Shown here: positions 37,479-46,017 of the stretch, in pieces
Layout: each line of letters starts with the position of its first letter
Numbering within the stretch: the stretch's first letter is position 1
Assembly: GCF_900088535.1 (NCBI RefSeq)
Contig: NZ_LT578417.1
Span: 744,001 to 808,000, forward strand
Source of the DNA: Cyanobium sp. NIES-981
GTDB lineage: Bacteria > Cyanobacteriota > Cyanobacteriia > PCC-6307 > Cyanobiaceae
DNA: 64,000 bases
Reading direction: 5' to 3'
The notes under the pieces: generated by a model
Told to the model about the DNA's origin: nothing
Seen by the model: only the letters and a program-made list of their open reading frames with translations
Databases searched by the model: none
Position numbers and translations under genes: made by a program

Positions 37479-38096
37479 ATGAGCACCCCACCCCCCCTGG
37501 AGCTGGTGGTGATGGCCCGCTGGCCGGCCCCGGGACGCTGCAAGAGCCGCCTGGCCGCTGGGATCGGCGCCAGCAGGGCCGCCGCGGTGCAGCGCCGGCT
37601 GATCGAGCACACCCTCGCCACCGCCCGCCAGAGCCGCCGCCGGCTCGGCTGCCGGCTGGTGCTGGCCGTGCAGGGGCTGGGGCCGCGGGCCTGCCGGTGC
37701 TGGGGGGCCGAGCTGGGCTGCGATGCGGCGGTGCCCCAGGGCCGCGGCGGGCTGGGCGTGCGGCTGCAGCGGCAGCTGCTGCGGGCCCTGGGCGAGGGGG
37801 CTGGCCGGGTTGTGCTGATCGGCAGCGACCTGCCGACCCTGGCCAGCGGTGACCTGGAGGCGGCCTTCGAGGGGATCGACGCGGGCGGCCTTGTGCTGGG
37901 ACCCGCCGGCGACGGGGGCTACTGGCTGATCGGCCTGGACCGCTCCAGACCGGCCCTGCTGGCCGGCATCCCCTGGGGCAGCGGCCAGGTGCTGGAGCAC
38001 ACGCTCGCGGCGGCGGCGGGCCTGGGTCTCACCCCCACCCTGCTGCCGGTGCACCACGATCTGGACCGGGCCGCCGACCTGGCACCCTGGCGCTGA
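37479..38096 (+). CDS. TIGR04282-family (DUF2064) arsenosugar-type glycosyltransferase
   Basis: The 205-residue protein begins with the nucleotidyl/glycosyltransferase motif VVMARWPAPGRCKSRL and contains VVLIGSDLPTLASGDLEAAF and GPAGDGGYWLIGLD, typical of TIGR04282. In several genomes this family pairs with TIGR04283, as here with a 3-bp gap, and is linked to arsenosugar biosynthesis. The exact sugar is not known. Very leucine/arginine-rich composition reflects the high GC. Confidence 0.85.
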   Translation: MSTPPPLELVVMARWPAPGRCKSRLAAGIGASRAAAVQRRLIEHTLATARQSRRRLGCRLVLAVQGLGPRACRCWGAELGCDAAVPQGRGGLGVRLQRQLLRALGEGAGRVVLIGSDLPTLASGDLEAAFEGIDAGGLVLGPAGDGGYWLIGLDRSRPALLAGIPWGSGQVLEHTLAAAAGLGLTPTLLPVHHDLDRAADLAPWR

Positions 38097-38099
38097 GCC

Positions 38100-38795
38100 A
38101 TGGCTGCCCCGCCGCCCTGGCTGAGTGTGGTGATCGCCAGCCGCAACGAGCAGGGGAGCCTGCCGGCCCTGCTGGCCCAGCTGGGCGGCGCCCCGGATCT
38201 GGTGCGGGAGGTGCTGGTGGTGGATGGGGGCAGCGACGACGGCAGCGGCCAGCTGGCCCGGCTGGGCGGGGCCTGGCTGCTGCGCTCCGGACCGGGCCGC
38301 GGTCACCAGCTCGGCCTGGGTGCCAGGGAGGCCCGCGGTCCGTGGCTGCTGTTGCTGCATGCCGACGTGCGGCTGCCGCCGGACTGGGCCGAGCGGATCC
38401 GGAACGCCCGGGAGCGGGCGGGGACGGCCTGGTACTTCAGGCTGGCCATCGCCGGCGGCCACCCCGGCCTGCGGCTGGTGGAACTGGGGGTGGCCCTGCG
38501 CAGCCGCTGGCGGCAGCTGCCCTACGGCGACCAGGGCCTGCTGCTGCCCCTGGCCCTCTACCGCGCCTGTGGCGGGCTGCGGCCCCTGCCGCTGATGGAG
38601 GACCTGGATCTGGTGCAGCGGCTGCGGCGCCTGGGCAGGCTGCGCAGCCTGGGAAGCGCGGTGCGGGTGGACGGCCGCCGCTGGCGGCAGCGGGGCATCC
38701 TGCGCACCACCCTGGAGAACGCCCACCTGCGGCGCCAGTGGCGCCGGGGGGCGGATGCGGCCACGCTGGCCCGCCGCTACTACGCCGGCCCCTAG
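38100..38795 (+). CDS. TIGR04283-family glycosyltransferase (arsenosugar-type)
   Basis: The 231-residue GT-A type glycosyltransferase has the family-2 start LSVVIASRNEQGSLPALLAQ, the DGGSDDGS nucleotide site, LLLLHADVRLPPDW (DXD-like) and LPYGDQGLLL with PLMEDLDLVQRLR. It is 3 bp downstream of its TIGR04282 partner, so the two probably work in one pathway. Its 3' end overlaps the convergent GNAT gene by 4 bp. Confidence 0.87.
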   Translation: MAAPPPWLSVVIASRNEQGSLPALLAQLGGAPDLVREVLVVDGGSDDGSGQLARLGGAWLLRSGPGRGHQLGLGAREARGPWLLLLHADVRLPPDWAERIRNARERAGTAWYFRLAIAGGHPGLRLVELGVALRSRWRQLPYGDQGLLLPLALYRACGGLRPLPLMEDLDLVQRLRRLGRLRSLGSAVRVDGRRWRQRGILRTTLENAHLRRQWRRGADAATLARRYYAGP

Positions 38796-39286
38796 GGGGC
38801 GTACCAGAAGGCGCAGCGGCGCTGCAGCGGCTCCAGCTCCCAGCCCTGGGCGCGGTAGAAGTCCACCACCTGGGGGTCGGCGAAGAGGCTGACCCGGTCC
38901 ACCTCCATGCTGCGCAGCTGGTCGAGCACGTAGTGCATCAGGGCCTTGCCCATCCCCACCCCCTGGTAGTGGGGGTGCACCGCCACATCCCAGACCGTGG
39001 CCTCCAGCACCCCGTCGCCGGTGCAGCGGGCGAAGCCCACCAGCTTGGGCAGCCGGGGGTCGTGGCGCCACAGACCCACCCGCAGCAGGCTGTTCTGCAG
39101 GGCCTTACGCACGCGGCGCATCGGGCGGCGGCTCCAGCCCACCGCATCACAGAGCTGCTCGAGCTCGATCAGGTCGATCTCCCGCTCCGTGCTGAGCACC
39201 AGGGGGATCTGGGGGTTGGGCGTCGGGCAGAGCCGATGCTGCTCCCCGTAGAGAGTGGTGAGGAGCTCGACCGGATCCACGAACAC
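38792..39286 (-). CDS. GNAT family N-acetyltransferase
   Basis: From GTG 39286 the frame encodes 164 residues. The acetyl-CoA motif VWDVAVHPHYQGVGMGKALM (V, then Q/RxxGxG/A) lies near residue 100, followed by SLFADPQVVDFYRAQGWE. It resembles the cyanobacterial/chloroplast NSI-like acetyltransferase group; the acceptor is unknown. The frame is open upstream over the divergent hydrolase, but that part does not look like the family. Confidence 0.82.
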   Translation of the reverse strand: MFVDPVELLTTLYGEQHRLCPTPNPQIPLVLSTEREIDLIELEQLCDAVGWSRRPMRRVRKALQNSLLRVGLWRHDPRLPKLVGFARCTGDGVLEATVWDVAVHPHYQGVGMGKALMHYVLDQLRSMEVDRVSLFADPQVVDFYRAQGWELEPLQRRCAFWYAP

Positions 39287-39316
39287 GGTGGGCGCGGGAT
39301 GCCACGATCCTGCCTG

Positions 39317-40174
39317 ATGGCACCAGCAGCAGCAGCACAACCCACCCTGCCCGGGTCGAGACCCGCCGAGGAGCGTCCGTTGATCGTGGCGGCCCATGGC
39401 TGGCTGCTGGCAGGGCGCCTGTGGGACCGGCTGGCCGCCCGCCTGGCTCCCGGCTGGGAGCTCTGGGCCCCGGATCTGCCCGGCTTCGGCGGGCGGGAGC
39501 GCCCGAGGGGGCTGCAGCCCAGCCTGGCCAGCTACGGAGCCTGGCTGGCCCGCGAGGCCCGCGAGCGCGCCTGCAACGGGCGGCCCGTGGTGCTGATGGG
39601 GCATTCCCTGGGGGGCAGCCTGGCGCTGCATGCCGCGCCGCAGCTGGGCAGTCAGCTGGCCGGGCTGATCCAGATCGCCGTGGGCGGCGGGGTGTACCAA
39701 CCCAGGCCCTTCGCCCAGGTGCGCCGCGGTGGTGCCGTGTTCCTGCAGCTGAGGCCCCGCTGGCTGCTGCGACTGCCGGGCAGTGATGCCCTGCGCAGTC
39801 CCCTGCTGGCCGATCGGCACGCGGCCCAGGGTCTGCTGGCCTGCAGCATGCGGCGCAGTGCCGTGCAGCAGCTGCCCGCCCTCACGGCCGGGCTCAGGGT
39901 GCCGAGCCTGTGGATCGCCGGCAGCCGCGATCAGGTGATGGAACCCCGCTACGTGCGCCATCTGGCCGGCTACGCCCCCCAGCACGACCTGCGGGTGCTG
40001 GACGGGGCCGGCCACCTGCCGATGCTGCGGCAACCCGAGGCCGTGGCGGCCGTGATCCGCCCCTGGCTGGAAGGCATCGAACCTCTCTGCGCCCCAGGGG
40101 AGCCCGCTGACAGCGGCCCGGCAGGACCCACCACGGTGATCCGGCTCGACCGCTACGCCAGACCCGGCCCCTGA
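39317..40174 (+). CDS. Alpha/beta hydrolase family protein
   Basis: From ATG 39317 the frame encodes 285 residues. The fold is shown by AAHGWLLAGRLWD (oxyanion HG), the nucleophile elbow VVLMGHSLGGSLAL (Ser in GHSLGG), the acid SLWIAGSRDQVMEP and the histidine DGAGHLPML. The substrate is unknown; MenH-, BioH- or esterase-like roles all remain possible. An alternative ATG lies at 39299. Confidence 0.82.
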   Translation: MAPAAAAQPTLPGSRPAEERPLIVAAHGWLLAGRLWDRLAARLAPGWELWAPDLPGFGGRERPRGLQPSLASYGAWLAREARERACNGRPVVLMGHSLGGSLALHAAPQLGSQLAGLIQIAVGGGVYQPRPFAQVRRGGAVFLQLRPRWLLRLPGSDALRSPLLADRHAAQGLLACSMRRSAVQQLPALTAGLRVPSLWIAGSRDQVMEPRYVRHLAGYAPQHDLRVLDGAGHLPMLRQPEAVAAVIRPWLEGIEPLCAPGEPADSGPAGPTTVIRLDRYARPGP

Positions 40175-40180
40175 GGCTGC

Positions 40181-41980
40181 TTACAAGGCGGCCAGGCCCT
40201 TGTCCTGCAGCTCGGCCAGCCGGGCGTAGAGCCCTCCGGCGGCCCGCAGCTGGCGGTGGGTGCCCTGTTCGATCAGCCGGCCCCGCTGCAGCACCAGGAT
40301 CCGGTCGGCCGCCTCCACGGTGGCGAGGCGGTGGGCGATCACGATCGCGGTGCGCTGCTGCAGCAGGCGGTCCAGGTCCTGCTGCAGGGTCGCCTCGGTG
40401 GAGGGGTCCAGGAAGGCGGTGGCCTCGTCCATCACCAGCACGGAGGGATCGCGGATCGCGACCCTGGCCACCGCCAGCAGCTGGCGTTCCCCCGAGGAGA
40501 GATTGCCGCCTCGCTCCCGCAGCTCGGTGGCCAACCCCTCCGGCAGACGGCGCAGCAGGGGATCGAGGCCGAGCTCGCGGCAGAGCTGGGCCAGCTCGTC
40601 GTTGGCGATCGGAGCGTCCAGCCGCAGGTTGTCGGCCACGTTGCCGCTGAACAGGAAGGTGTCCTGCAGCACCACCCCCAGGCGCTGGCGCAGGGTGGGG
40701 ATGGGCAGCTCGCGGATGTCGATGCCATCCAGCAGGATCCGGCCCTGCTGGGGTTCGTAGAGCCGGCAGAGCAGGCGGATCACCGTGGTCTTGCCCGAGC
40801 CGGTGGGACCCACCAGGGCCACGTGCTCGCCCGGGGCGATGCGGAAGGACAGATCGGTGAGGATCGGGTCGTCCTGCCGGTAGGCGAAGGACACGTGCTC
40901 GAACACCACCTCGCCGGCGCTGCTGCGCTGGCCGCCGGAGCGCCGGGCCGCCGCAGAGCGCTGGGAGGCGGGCAGCTCCTGGATCTCGATCGGCTGCTCG
41001 AGCAGTTCGCCGATGCGTTCCACCGCCGTGAGCCCGCCCTGGATCTGGGTGAAACGCTCCGCCAGCTGGCGCAGGGGGTCGAAGAGGCGCTGGGAGTAGA
41101 GGATGAAGGTGGTGAGGGTGCCCAGCCCCAGGGCACCGGCGGTGACCATGCTGCCGCCGAGGGCCAGCACCAGGGCCACGGCCACCAGGGCCACCCACTC
41201 GATGAAGGCGGAGATGGCGCTGTCGTAGAAGATCGTGCCGGTGACGGCCTGGCGGTAGGCATCGGTGGTGCGGGCGAAGCGGGCACTGTTCACCCGCTCC
41301 CGGCGGAACATCTGCACCACCTCCAGCCCCTGCAGGTTCTCCTGCAGATCGGCGTTGAGCTGGCTGAGTTCCTCCCGCACCCGGTAGTTGGCGCGGCGGT
41401 AGCGGCGCTGCAGCCAGAGCATGCCCAGCACCACCGGCACCTGGGAGCAGAGCAGCAACAGGCCGAGGCGCCACTCGATGCTGAGCATGGTGAGGGCGAT
41501 CACCAGCAGGGTGACCAGATCGGCCAGCACCCCCACCGCCCCGCTGCCGAACACCTCGGCGAGGGCATCCACATCGCTGGTGAGGCGCGTGAGCAGCTTG
41601 CCCACGGGCGTGCGGTCGTGGAAGCGCAGCGACAGGGCCATCGCGTGGGCGAAGAGGTCGTCGCGGATGCGGGCGGTGAGCCGCTGGCCCACCGCCTGCA
41701 CGCTGTAGCTCTGCAGCCCCTGCAGGGCGAGCCGCAGCAGCACCGCCCCCAGCAGGACGAGCACGAGCAGGCGCAGCGCCTGGGGCACCGGCATGCCGGT
41801 GAGGAAGGTCAGGGTGGGTTCCCCCCGCAGCACGGCGATCACCTGACCCACCAGCAGGGGCTGGATCGCGGCGGCGCCGGCCACGGGGATCAGCAGCACC
41901 AGGGTGACCAGCAGACGGCGCCGATCCCGCCCCAGGTAGGGGAGCAGACGCCGCAGACGCTCGCGGTCGAGGGCTGCCAT
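40181..41980 (-). CDS. ABC transporter, fused permease/ATP-binding (half-transporter exporter)
   Basis: The protein has 599 residues. The N-terminal 320 residues form a six-helix exporter domain (FHDRTPVGKLLTRLTSDVDAL is typical). The ATPase part has Walker A GPTGSGKTT, a signature LSSGERQ (variant of LSGGQ), Walker B VLVMDEAT and the switch AHRL. It would act as a homodimer or heterodimer exporting lipids, peptides or drugs; the substrate is unknown. Its ATG overlaps the hisG stop by one base (TGATG), so the two genes are coupled. Confidence 0.92.
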   Translation of the reverse strand: MAALDRERLRRLLPYLGRDRRRLLVTLVLLIPVAGAAAIQPLLVGQVIAVLRGEPTLTFLTGMPVPQALRLLVLVLLGAVLLRLALQGLQSYSVQAVGQRLTARIRDDLFAHAMALSLRFHDRTPVGKLLTRLTSDVDALAEVFGSGAVGVLADLVTLLVIALTMLSIEWRLGLLLLCSQVPVVLGMLWLQRRYRRANYRVREELSQLNADLQENLQGLEVVQMFRRERVNSARFARTTDAYRQAVTGTIFYDSAISAFIEWVALVAVALVLALGGSMVTAGALGLGTLTTFILYSQRLFDPLRQLAERFTQIQGGLTAVERIGELLEQPIEIQELPASQRSAAARRSGGQRSSAGEVVFEHVSFAYRQDDPILTDLSFRIAPGEHVALVGPTGSGKTTVIRLLCRLYEPQQGRILLDGIDIRELPIPTLRQRLGVVLQDTFLFSGNVADNLRLDAPIANDELAQLCRELGLDPLLRRLPEGLATELRERGGNLSSGERQLLAVARVAIRDPSVLVMDEATAFLDPSTEATLQQDLDRLLQQRTAIVIAHRLATVEAADRILVLQRGRLIEQGTHRQLRAAGGLYARLAELQDKGLAAL

Positions 41981-42639
41981 CAGGCCACTCCGGCCGGCAG
42001 GGGGGAGGCCGACACCGCAGCCATGCGATCCACGATGGCCTGCAGGGGGCCGTCGTCCAGCCGCAGGGCCAGGGGATGGCCCACCAGCCGGGCGGTGGAG
42101 TGGAACAGGTCCTCGATGGCGATCAGGCCGTTCTCCTCCAGGGTGCGGCCCGTGGCCACCAGATCCACGATCGCCTCGCTCATGCCGGTGATCGGGCCCA
42201 GCTCCACCGAACCGGCCAGATGGATCAGCTCCACGGGGAGGTCGAGGGCTTCGAAGTAGGCCTCGGCGCAGCGGGTGAACTTGCTGGCCACGCGGCAGTG
42301 GGCGGGCAGGTCCACGGCGCGGCGGTAGGGGCTGCTGGCCTTCACGGCCACGCTCATGCGGCAGCCGCCGAAGCCCAGATCCACCAGCTGGGCCACGGCC
42401 AGCTGGTGCTCCCGCAGCACGTCGTAGCCCACCACCCCGAGCTGGGCCTGGCCGTAGGCCACGTACACCGGCACATCGGCGTTGCGCACCAGCAGGGCCC
42501 GGGCCGTGCCGCAGGCGCTGGGCACCATCAGCTGGCGGTTGCCGGGCTCGAGCACCGCCGCGAAGTCGAGGCCGGCGGCGGCGAAGCGACGCACCGAATC
42601 CTTGAGGAGGGCACCCTTGGCCAGGGCAACGGTGATCAT
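41980..42639 (-). CDS. hisG: ATP phosphoribosyltransferase, short form (HisG-S)
   Basis: The 219-residue protein starts [19 protein letters not shown]. It has the [19 protein letters not shown] and [18 protein letters not shown] motifs of HisG. It lacks the C-terminal regulatory domain, so it should need HisZ as partner. It catalyses the first step of histidine synthesis. It is transcribed with the ABC exporter gene. A proton-symport or amino-acid link between the two is not implied. Confidence 0.92.
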   Translation of the reverse strand: MITVALAKGALLKDSVRRFAAAGLDFAAVLEPGNRQLMVPSACGTARALLVRNADVPVYVAYGQAQLGVVGYDVLREHQLAVAQLVDLGFGGCRMSVAVKASSPYRRAVDLPAHCRVASKFTRCAEAYFEALDLPVELIHLAGSVELGPITGMSEAIVDLVATGRTLEENGLIAIEDLFHSTARLVGHPLALRLDDGPLQAIVDRMAAVSASPLPAGVA

Positions 42640-42668
42640 GGAGACACTCCGCAGACCGGACTTTAACG

Positions 42669-43538
42669 ATGGGCCCGAACGCCCGAGAGAGCACCGCCGA
42701 GCCGGGCTGCCAGCCGAACAGCGAGCCAGCCGGTGTGCCGGACAGCCCGCCGGACAGCCCGCAGGACAGCCCGCCGGAGCGTGAGCCCCGGCTGCTCCCG
42801 CTCACGGTGACGCGGATCCCGGTGCTGCAGGACAACTACGTGTTCCTGCTGGCGCGGGGGGACGAGGCGGCGGTGGTGGATCCGGCGGTGGCGCCACCGG
42901 TGGAGGAGGTGCTGCGGCAGCGCGGCCTGAGGCTGGGCACCATCCTCCACACCCACCACCACAGCGACCACATCGGCGGCACGCCGGAGCTGCTGCGGCG
43001 CTGGCCCGGCTGTGCCGTGGTGGCCGCCGCCGCGGACCGGCAGCGCATTCCCCTCCAGACCCGGGGGGTGGCGGATGGCGAACGCTTCACCCTGCTGGGG
43101 GAACCGGTGCAGGTGCTGGCGGTGCCCGGCCACACCCGGGCCCACATCGCCTTCTGGCTGCCCCGCTCCGGCCACCTCTTCTGCGGCGACACCCTCTTCG
43201 CCGGCGGCTGCGGCCGCCTGTTCGAGGGCACGGCCGCCCAGATGCACCACTCCCTGCAGAAGCTGGCGGCACTGCCCCCCGACACCCAGGTGTGGTGCGC
43301 CCATGAGTACACCGCCGCCAACCTGGGCTGGGCCCGGGCCGTGGCGGCCGAGGAGGATCCGGCCGCGGCCGCCGCGATCGGCGCGCGGCTGGAGCAGGTG
43401 CTCGAGCAACGGGCCAGGGGGCAGGCCACCGTGCCCAGCCGGATCGGGGTGGAGCAGGCCACCAACCTGTTTCTGCGGGCCCCCGACGCCCCCACCCTGG
43501 CCCGGCGGCGACGGCACAAGGACCACTGGCGCGGCTGA
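42669..43538 (+). CDS. gloB: Hydroxyacylglutathione hydrolase (glyoxalase II)
   Basis: The 289-residue protein has the metallo-beta-lactamase metal motif THHHSDH near residue 97, then [26 protein letters not shown] and the C-terminal glyoxalase II domain with [13 protein letters not shown]. It hydrolyses S-lactoylglutathione to lactate. The first 40 residues are a low-complexity [12 protein letters not shown] repeat, so the true N-terminus may be later (near [13 protein letters not shown]). Confidence 0.9.
   Translation: MGPNARESTAEPGCQPNSEPAGVPDSPPDSPQDSPPEREPRLLPLTVTRIPVLQDNYVFLLARGDEAAVVDPAVAPPVEEVLRQRGLRLGTILHTHHHSDHIGGTPELLRRWPGCAVVAAAADRQRIPLQTRGVADGERFTLLGEPVQVLAVPGHTRAHIAFWLPRSGHLFCGDTLFAGGCGRLFEGTAAQMHHSLQKLAALPPDTQVWCAHEYTAANLGWARAVAAEEDPAAAAAIGARLEQVLEQRARGQATVPSRIGVEQATNLFLRAPDAPTLARRRRHKDHWRG
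42739..42782 (+). repeat. 12-bp tandem repeat in the gloB N-terminal extension
   Basis: The unit GACAGCCCGCCG is repeated three to four times with small changes (CCGGACAGCCCG and similar), encoding [13 protein letters not shown]. It lies before the conserved fold and is probably slippage-prone, non-essential sequence. Confidence 0.6.
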
Positions 43539-43567
43539 GGCGGCGGCACCGCCCGGGCCGGGCGACC

Positions 43568-44632
43568 TCAGAGCGCCACCAGCGGCAGGCGCTGGGGGAA
43601 CAGGATGGCGCCATGGCCCGGGCGCAGCCGCAGGCGGCAGCGCTGGCCGCGGCCGTATTCCTGCTCCAGCGGCAGCCGCAACCGCAGGCTGAGCCCCTCG
43701 AGGTGGAGCTGATAGAGCCAGGCACTGCCGAGGAACTCACGGCCGAGCACCCAGGCCTCGCCGCCGGCCTCCGGCATCAGCTCGATCGCCTCGGGGCTCA
43801 CCAGCACCTCGGCCGGCCCGTCGAGGGGCGCGCCGAGCGGGGCGGCGGCAGCGTCGCGGGGCCGCAGGCGCCCCAGGGGTGTGATCAGCAGGCCGTCGCC
43901 CCGCTGCACCGGCAGCAGGTTGCCCTGCAGCACGAAGCGGCCCACGAAGGCCGTGGCGGGATGCTGCACCAGATCCCGCGGACTGGCGCACTGATGCAGT
44001 TCACCGCCGCAGAGCACCGCCACCCGGTCGCAGATGGCCAGGGCCTCCTCGGGGTCGTGGGTCACGATCAGGCCGCTGGCGCCGCACTGGCTGAGCACGA
44101 GCGGCAGCTCGCTGCGCAGGCGCAGCCGCACCTCCACATCCAGGTTCGAGAAGGGTTCATCGAGCAGCACCACCGACGGCCCCGGCGCCAGGGCCCTGGC
44201 CAGGGCCAGGCGCTGGCGCTGGCCGCCGGAGAGCTCATGGGGATAGCGGCGCTCCAGGCCCTGGAGCCCCAGCAGCTCCAGCAGCCAGGCGGCCCGGCTG
44301 GTGTCCTGGCCGCGGCGCAGACCGAAGCAGGCGTTGCGCCAGGCGTCGAGGTGGGGGAAGAGGGCGTAGTCCTGGAACACCATGCCCACACCCCGGCGCT
44401 CGGGCACCAGCCAGCGGGAGGGCCCGGCCACCTGGCGGCCGTCGATCAGCACGGCCCCCCGCTCGGGACGCTCGAAGCCGGCGATCAGCCGCAGCAGGGT
44501 GGTCTTGCCGCAGCCGGAGGGCCCCAGCAGGCCCATCAGCTCACCGTGGCGCAGGGCCAGGTCGAGACCGCGCAGGGTCCAGCCCTCAGGGTCGGCGCCG
44601 GGGTAGCGATGCCACAGACCCTGCAGCTGCAC
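43568..44632 (-). CDS. ABC transporter ATP-binding protein (FbpC/PotA-type with TOBE-like tail)
   Basis: The 354-residue protein has Walker A GPSGCGKTT, the Q-loop FQDYALFP, signature LSGGQRQRL, Walker B VVLLDEPFSNLD and switch THDPEEA, then a C-terminal beta-rich domain. This pattern matches importers for iron(III), polyamines or thiamine. No permease or binding-protein gene lies beside it, so the substrate is unclear; ferric iron (FutC-like) is a reasonable guess. The start is a GTG with no alternative upstream. Confidence 0.85.
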   Translation of the reverse strand: MQLQGLWHRYPGADPEGWTLRGLDLALRHGELMGLLGPSGCGKTTLLRLIAGFERPERGAVLIDGRQVAGPSRWLVPERRGVGMVFQDYALFPHLDAWRNACFGLRRGQDTSRAAWLLELLGLQGLERRYPHELSGGQRQRLALARALAPGPSVVLLDEPFSNLDVEVRLRLRSELPLVLSQCGASGLIVTHDPEEALAICDRVAVLCGGELHQCASPRDLVQHPATAFVGRFVLQGNLLPVQRGDGLLITPLGRLRPRDAAAAPLGAPLDGPAEVLVSPEAIELMPEAGGEAWVLGREFLGSAWLYQLHLEGLSLRLRLPLEQEYGRGQRCRLRLRPGHGAILFPQRLPLVAL

Positions 44633-44765
44633 GTGCTCGCGGAGCTGCAGGTCCGGGGGGGTGAGGGCGGTGAGGGGGGAGGCGATGGCGGCGGTGGCTG
44701 GGGCCCGGGGCTCGCGGCCCCATCATGATGAAACGCCATCTCCGAGGAAGGGAGCCACCACCGCC

Positions 44766-45173
44766 ATGAGCAGCTCCGCATCCGCCAGGGCCACGGCGAT
44801 CCACACGCCGGAGGCCCCTGCCCCCGTCGGTCCGTACAACCAGGCCGTGCAGGCCGGAGAGTTGCTGTTCTGCTCGGGTCAGATCGCCCTGGATCCCGCC
44901 AGCGGCCAGATGGTGGGCGGCGGCGATGTGGAGGCCGAAACCCGCCAGGTGCTGCGCAATCTCGAGGCGGTGCTGCGGGCGGCCGGCAGCTCCCCGGCCC
45001 TGGTGGTGCGCACCACCGTCTTTCTGGCGGATCTGGGGGATTTCGCGGCGGTGAATGCGATCTACGCCGAGACCTTCGGCGAGGGGGTGTCCCCGGCCCG
45101 GGCCTGTGTGGAGGTGGCCGCCCTGCCGAAGGGGGCCCGGGTGGAGATCGACTGCATCGCCCTGGTGGGCTGA
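44766..45173 (+). CDS. ridA: Rid family enamine/imine deaminase (RidA)
   Basis: The protein has 135 residues from ATG 44766. Motifs are APVGPYNQAVQAG, LLFCSGQIALDP, the catalytic arginine in SPARACVEVAALP, and VEIDCIALVG at the end. RidA hydrolyses reactive 2-aminoacrylate from PLP enzymes. The frame is open upstream to 44661, but the family starts near IHTPEAPAPVGPY. Confidence 0.9.
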   Translation: MSSSASARATAIHTPEAPAPVGPYNQAVQAGELLFCSGQIALDPASGQMVGGGDVEAETRQVLRNLEAVLRAAGSSPALVVRTTVFLADLGDFAAVNAIYAETFGEGVSPARACVEVAALPKGARVEIDCIALVG

Positions 45174-45192
45174 CGCGGGAGGGCTGACGAGC

Positions 45193-45417
45193 TCAGCCGG
45201 GATCCACCGGGCACTCCATCAGGGCCTGGGCCTGCGCGTCCACTTCACTGAGCCGGGCCAGGATCGCCTGCAGGTCCTGGGGGGCGAGTTCGCCGTCGCC
45301 GCCCCACTTCATGCAGGTGCTGCCGAGGCAGGTGCCCTCGCGGGCAGGGTCCCTGGCGGGATGGCTGGAGGGATGACTGGCGGAATGGCCGGCGGGATCG
45401 CGGCGGTCGCTGTCCAT
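45193..45417 (-). CDS. Small cysteine-containing protein of unknown function
   Basis: From ATG 45417 (GTG 45441 is possible) the frame encodes 74 residues. After a repetitive His/Pro/Ala-rich N-terminus comes CLGSTCMKWGGDGELAPQDL and then a charged helix (LQAILARLSEVDAQAQALME). The Cys pair and DGELAP helix look like a real conserved core. The N-terminal part lies over short GGATGGC-type repeats and may be variable. No function is recognised. Confidence 0.5.
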   Translation of the reverse strand: MDSDRRDPAGHSASHPSSHPARDPAREGTCLGSTCMKWGGDGELAPQDLQAILARLSEVDAQAQALMECPVDPG

Positions 45418-45564
45418 ACGGCCCCATGTCTGGAAATCCACACTAAGCCGCCCGGATGCATCTGGTCACAGATCGCCGCGCTTCCGGTCATGGGCCAGAC
45501 ATACGGGCCCGGTTGAGTGAGGTCATCCCCACCAGCGGGGAGTCCTCCTCATGCAATCAGCACC

Positions 45565-46017
45565 ATGACCACCCAACCTCTCCCCACCCGGCTGCTCGCC
45601 CTGCTGGGCGCCACGGGTCTGTGCGGCCTGGTGGCCGCGCCCTCGGCCGCCCTGGCGAGGCCGCGGGCCTGGCAGCAGCCCACCTACGTGCTGGTGCCGG
45701 CCCGGCCGGTGCCGGCCAGCCGCGTGGTGCGCAGCGTGGACCGCCGTGACTGGCGCAGCCAGAGGGTGTACGACACCTACCCGGTGCAGACCACCCCGTA
45801 CCGGCGCGAGTCCCGGGTGGATGAGCTCCGAGCCGATCTGGAGCGCGAGGCGCGGCGCTGCAACACCGGCCGTCTCGTGGGCGGGCTGCTGGGCGGCGGC
45901 GCCGGCTACATCGCCTCCCAGGATGAGGGGCGGGACTGGGCCGTGCCGCTGGGCGCCCTGCTCGGCTCTCAGGTGGGCTGCAACGTGGGTGCCGGCCGCG
46001 GTCCCGCCCCCTGGTGA
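45565..46017 (+). CDS. Exported glycine-zipper protein
   Basis: From ATG 45565 the frame encodes 150 residues. A signal peptide (LLALLGATGLCGLVAAPSAALA) is followed by a basic, tyrosine-containing middle. Near residue 112 comes a glycine-zipper 2TM motif (GRLVGGLLGGGAGYIASQ ... PLGALLGSQVGCNVG). Such domains occur in outer-membrane or periplasmic proteins of the Rick_17kDa type. The end overlaps the convergent DUF2254 gene by 49 bp. Confidence 0.75.
   Translation: MTTQPLPTRLLALLGATGLCGLVAAPSAALARPRAWQQPTYVLVPARPVPASRVVRSVDRRDWRSQRVYDTYPVQTTPYRRESRVDELRADLEREARRCNTGRLVGGLLGGGAGYIASQDEGRDWAVPLGALLGSQVGCNVGAGRGPAPW

Noticed and set aside
38342-40174. 610-codon frame upstream of the alpha/beta hydrolase
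   Set aside because: The first half overlaps the glycosyltransferase and the GNAT gene in wrong frames; only the part from about 39299/39317 shows the hydrolase fold.
40181-42835. 884-codon frame that would fuse an N-terminal domain to the ABC exporter
   Set aside because: The upstream part is the hisG region read in the wrong frame; the exporter ATG at 41980 with TGATG coupling to hisG is far better supported.
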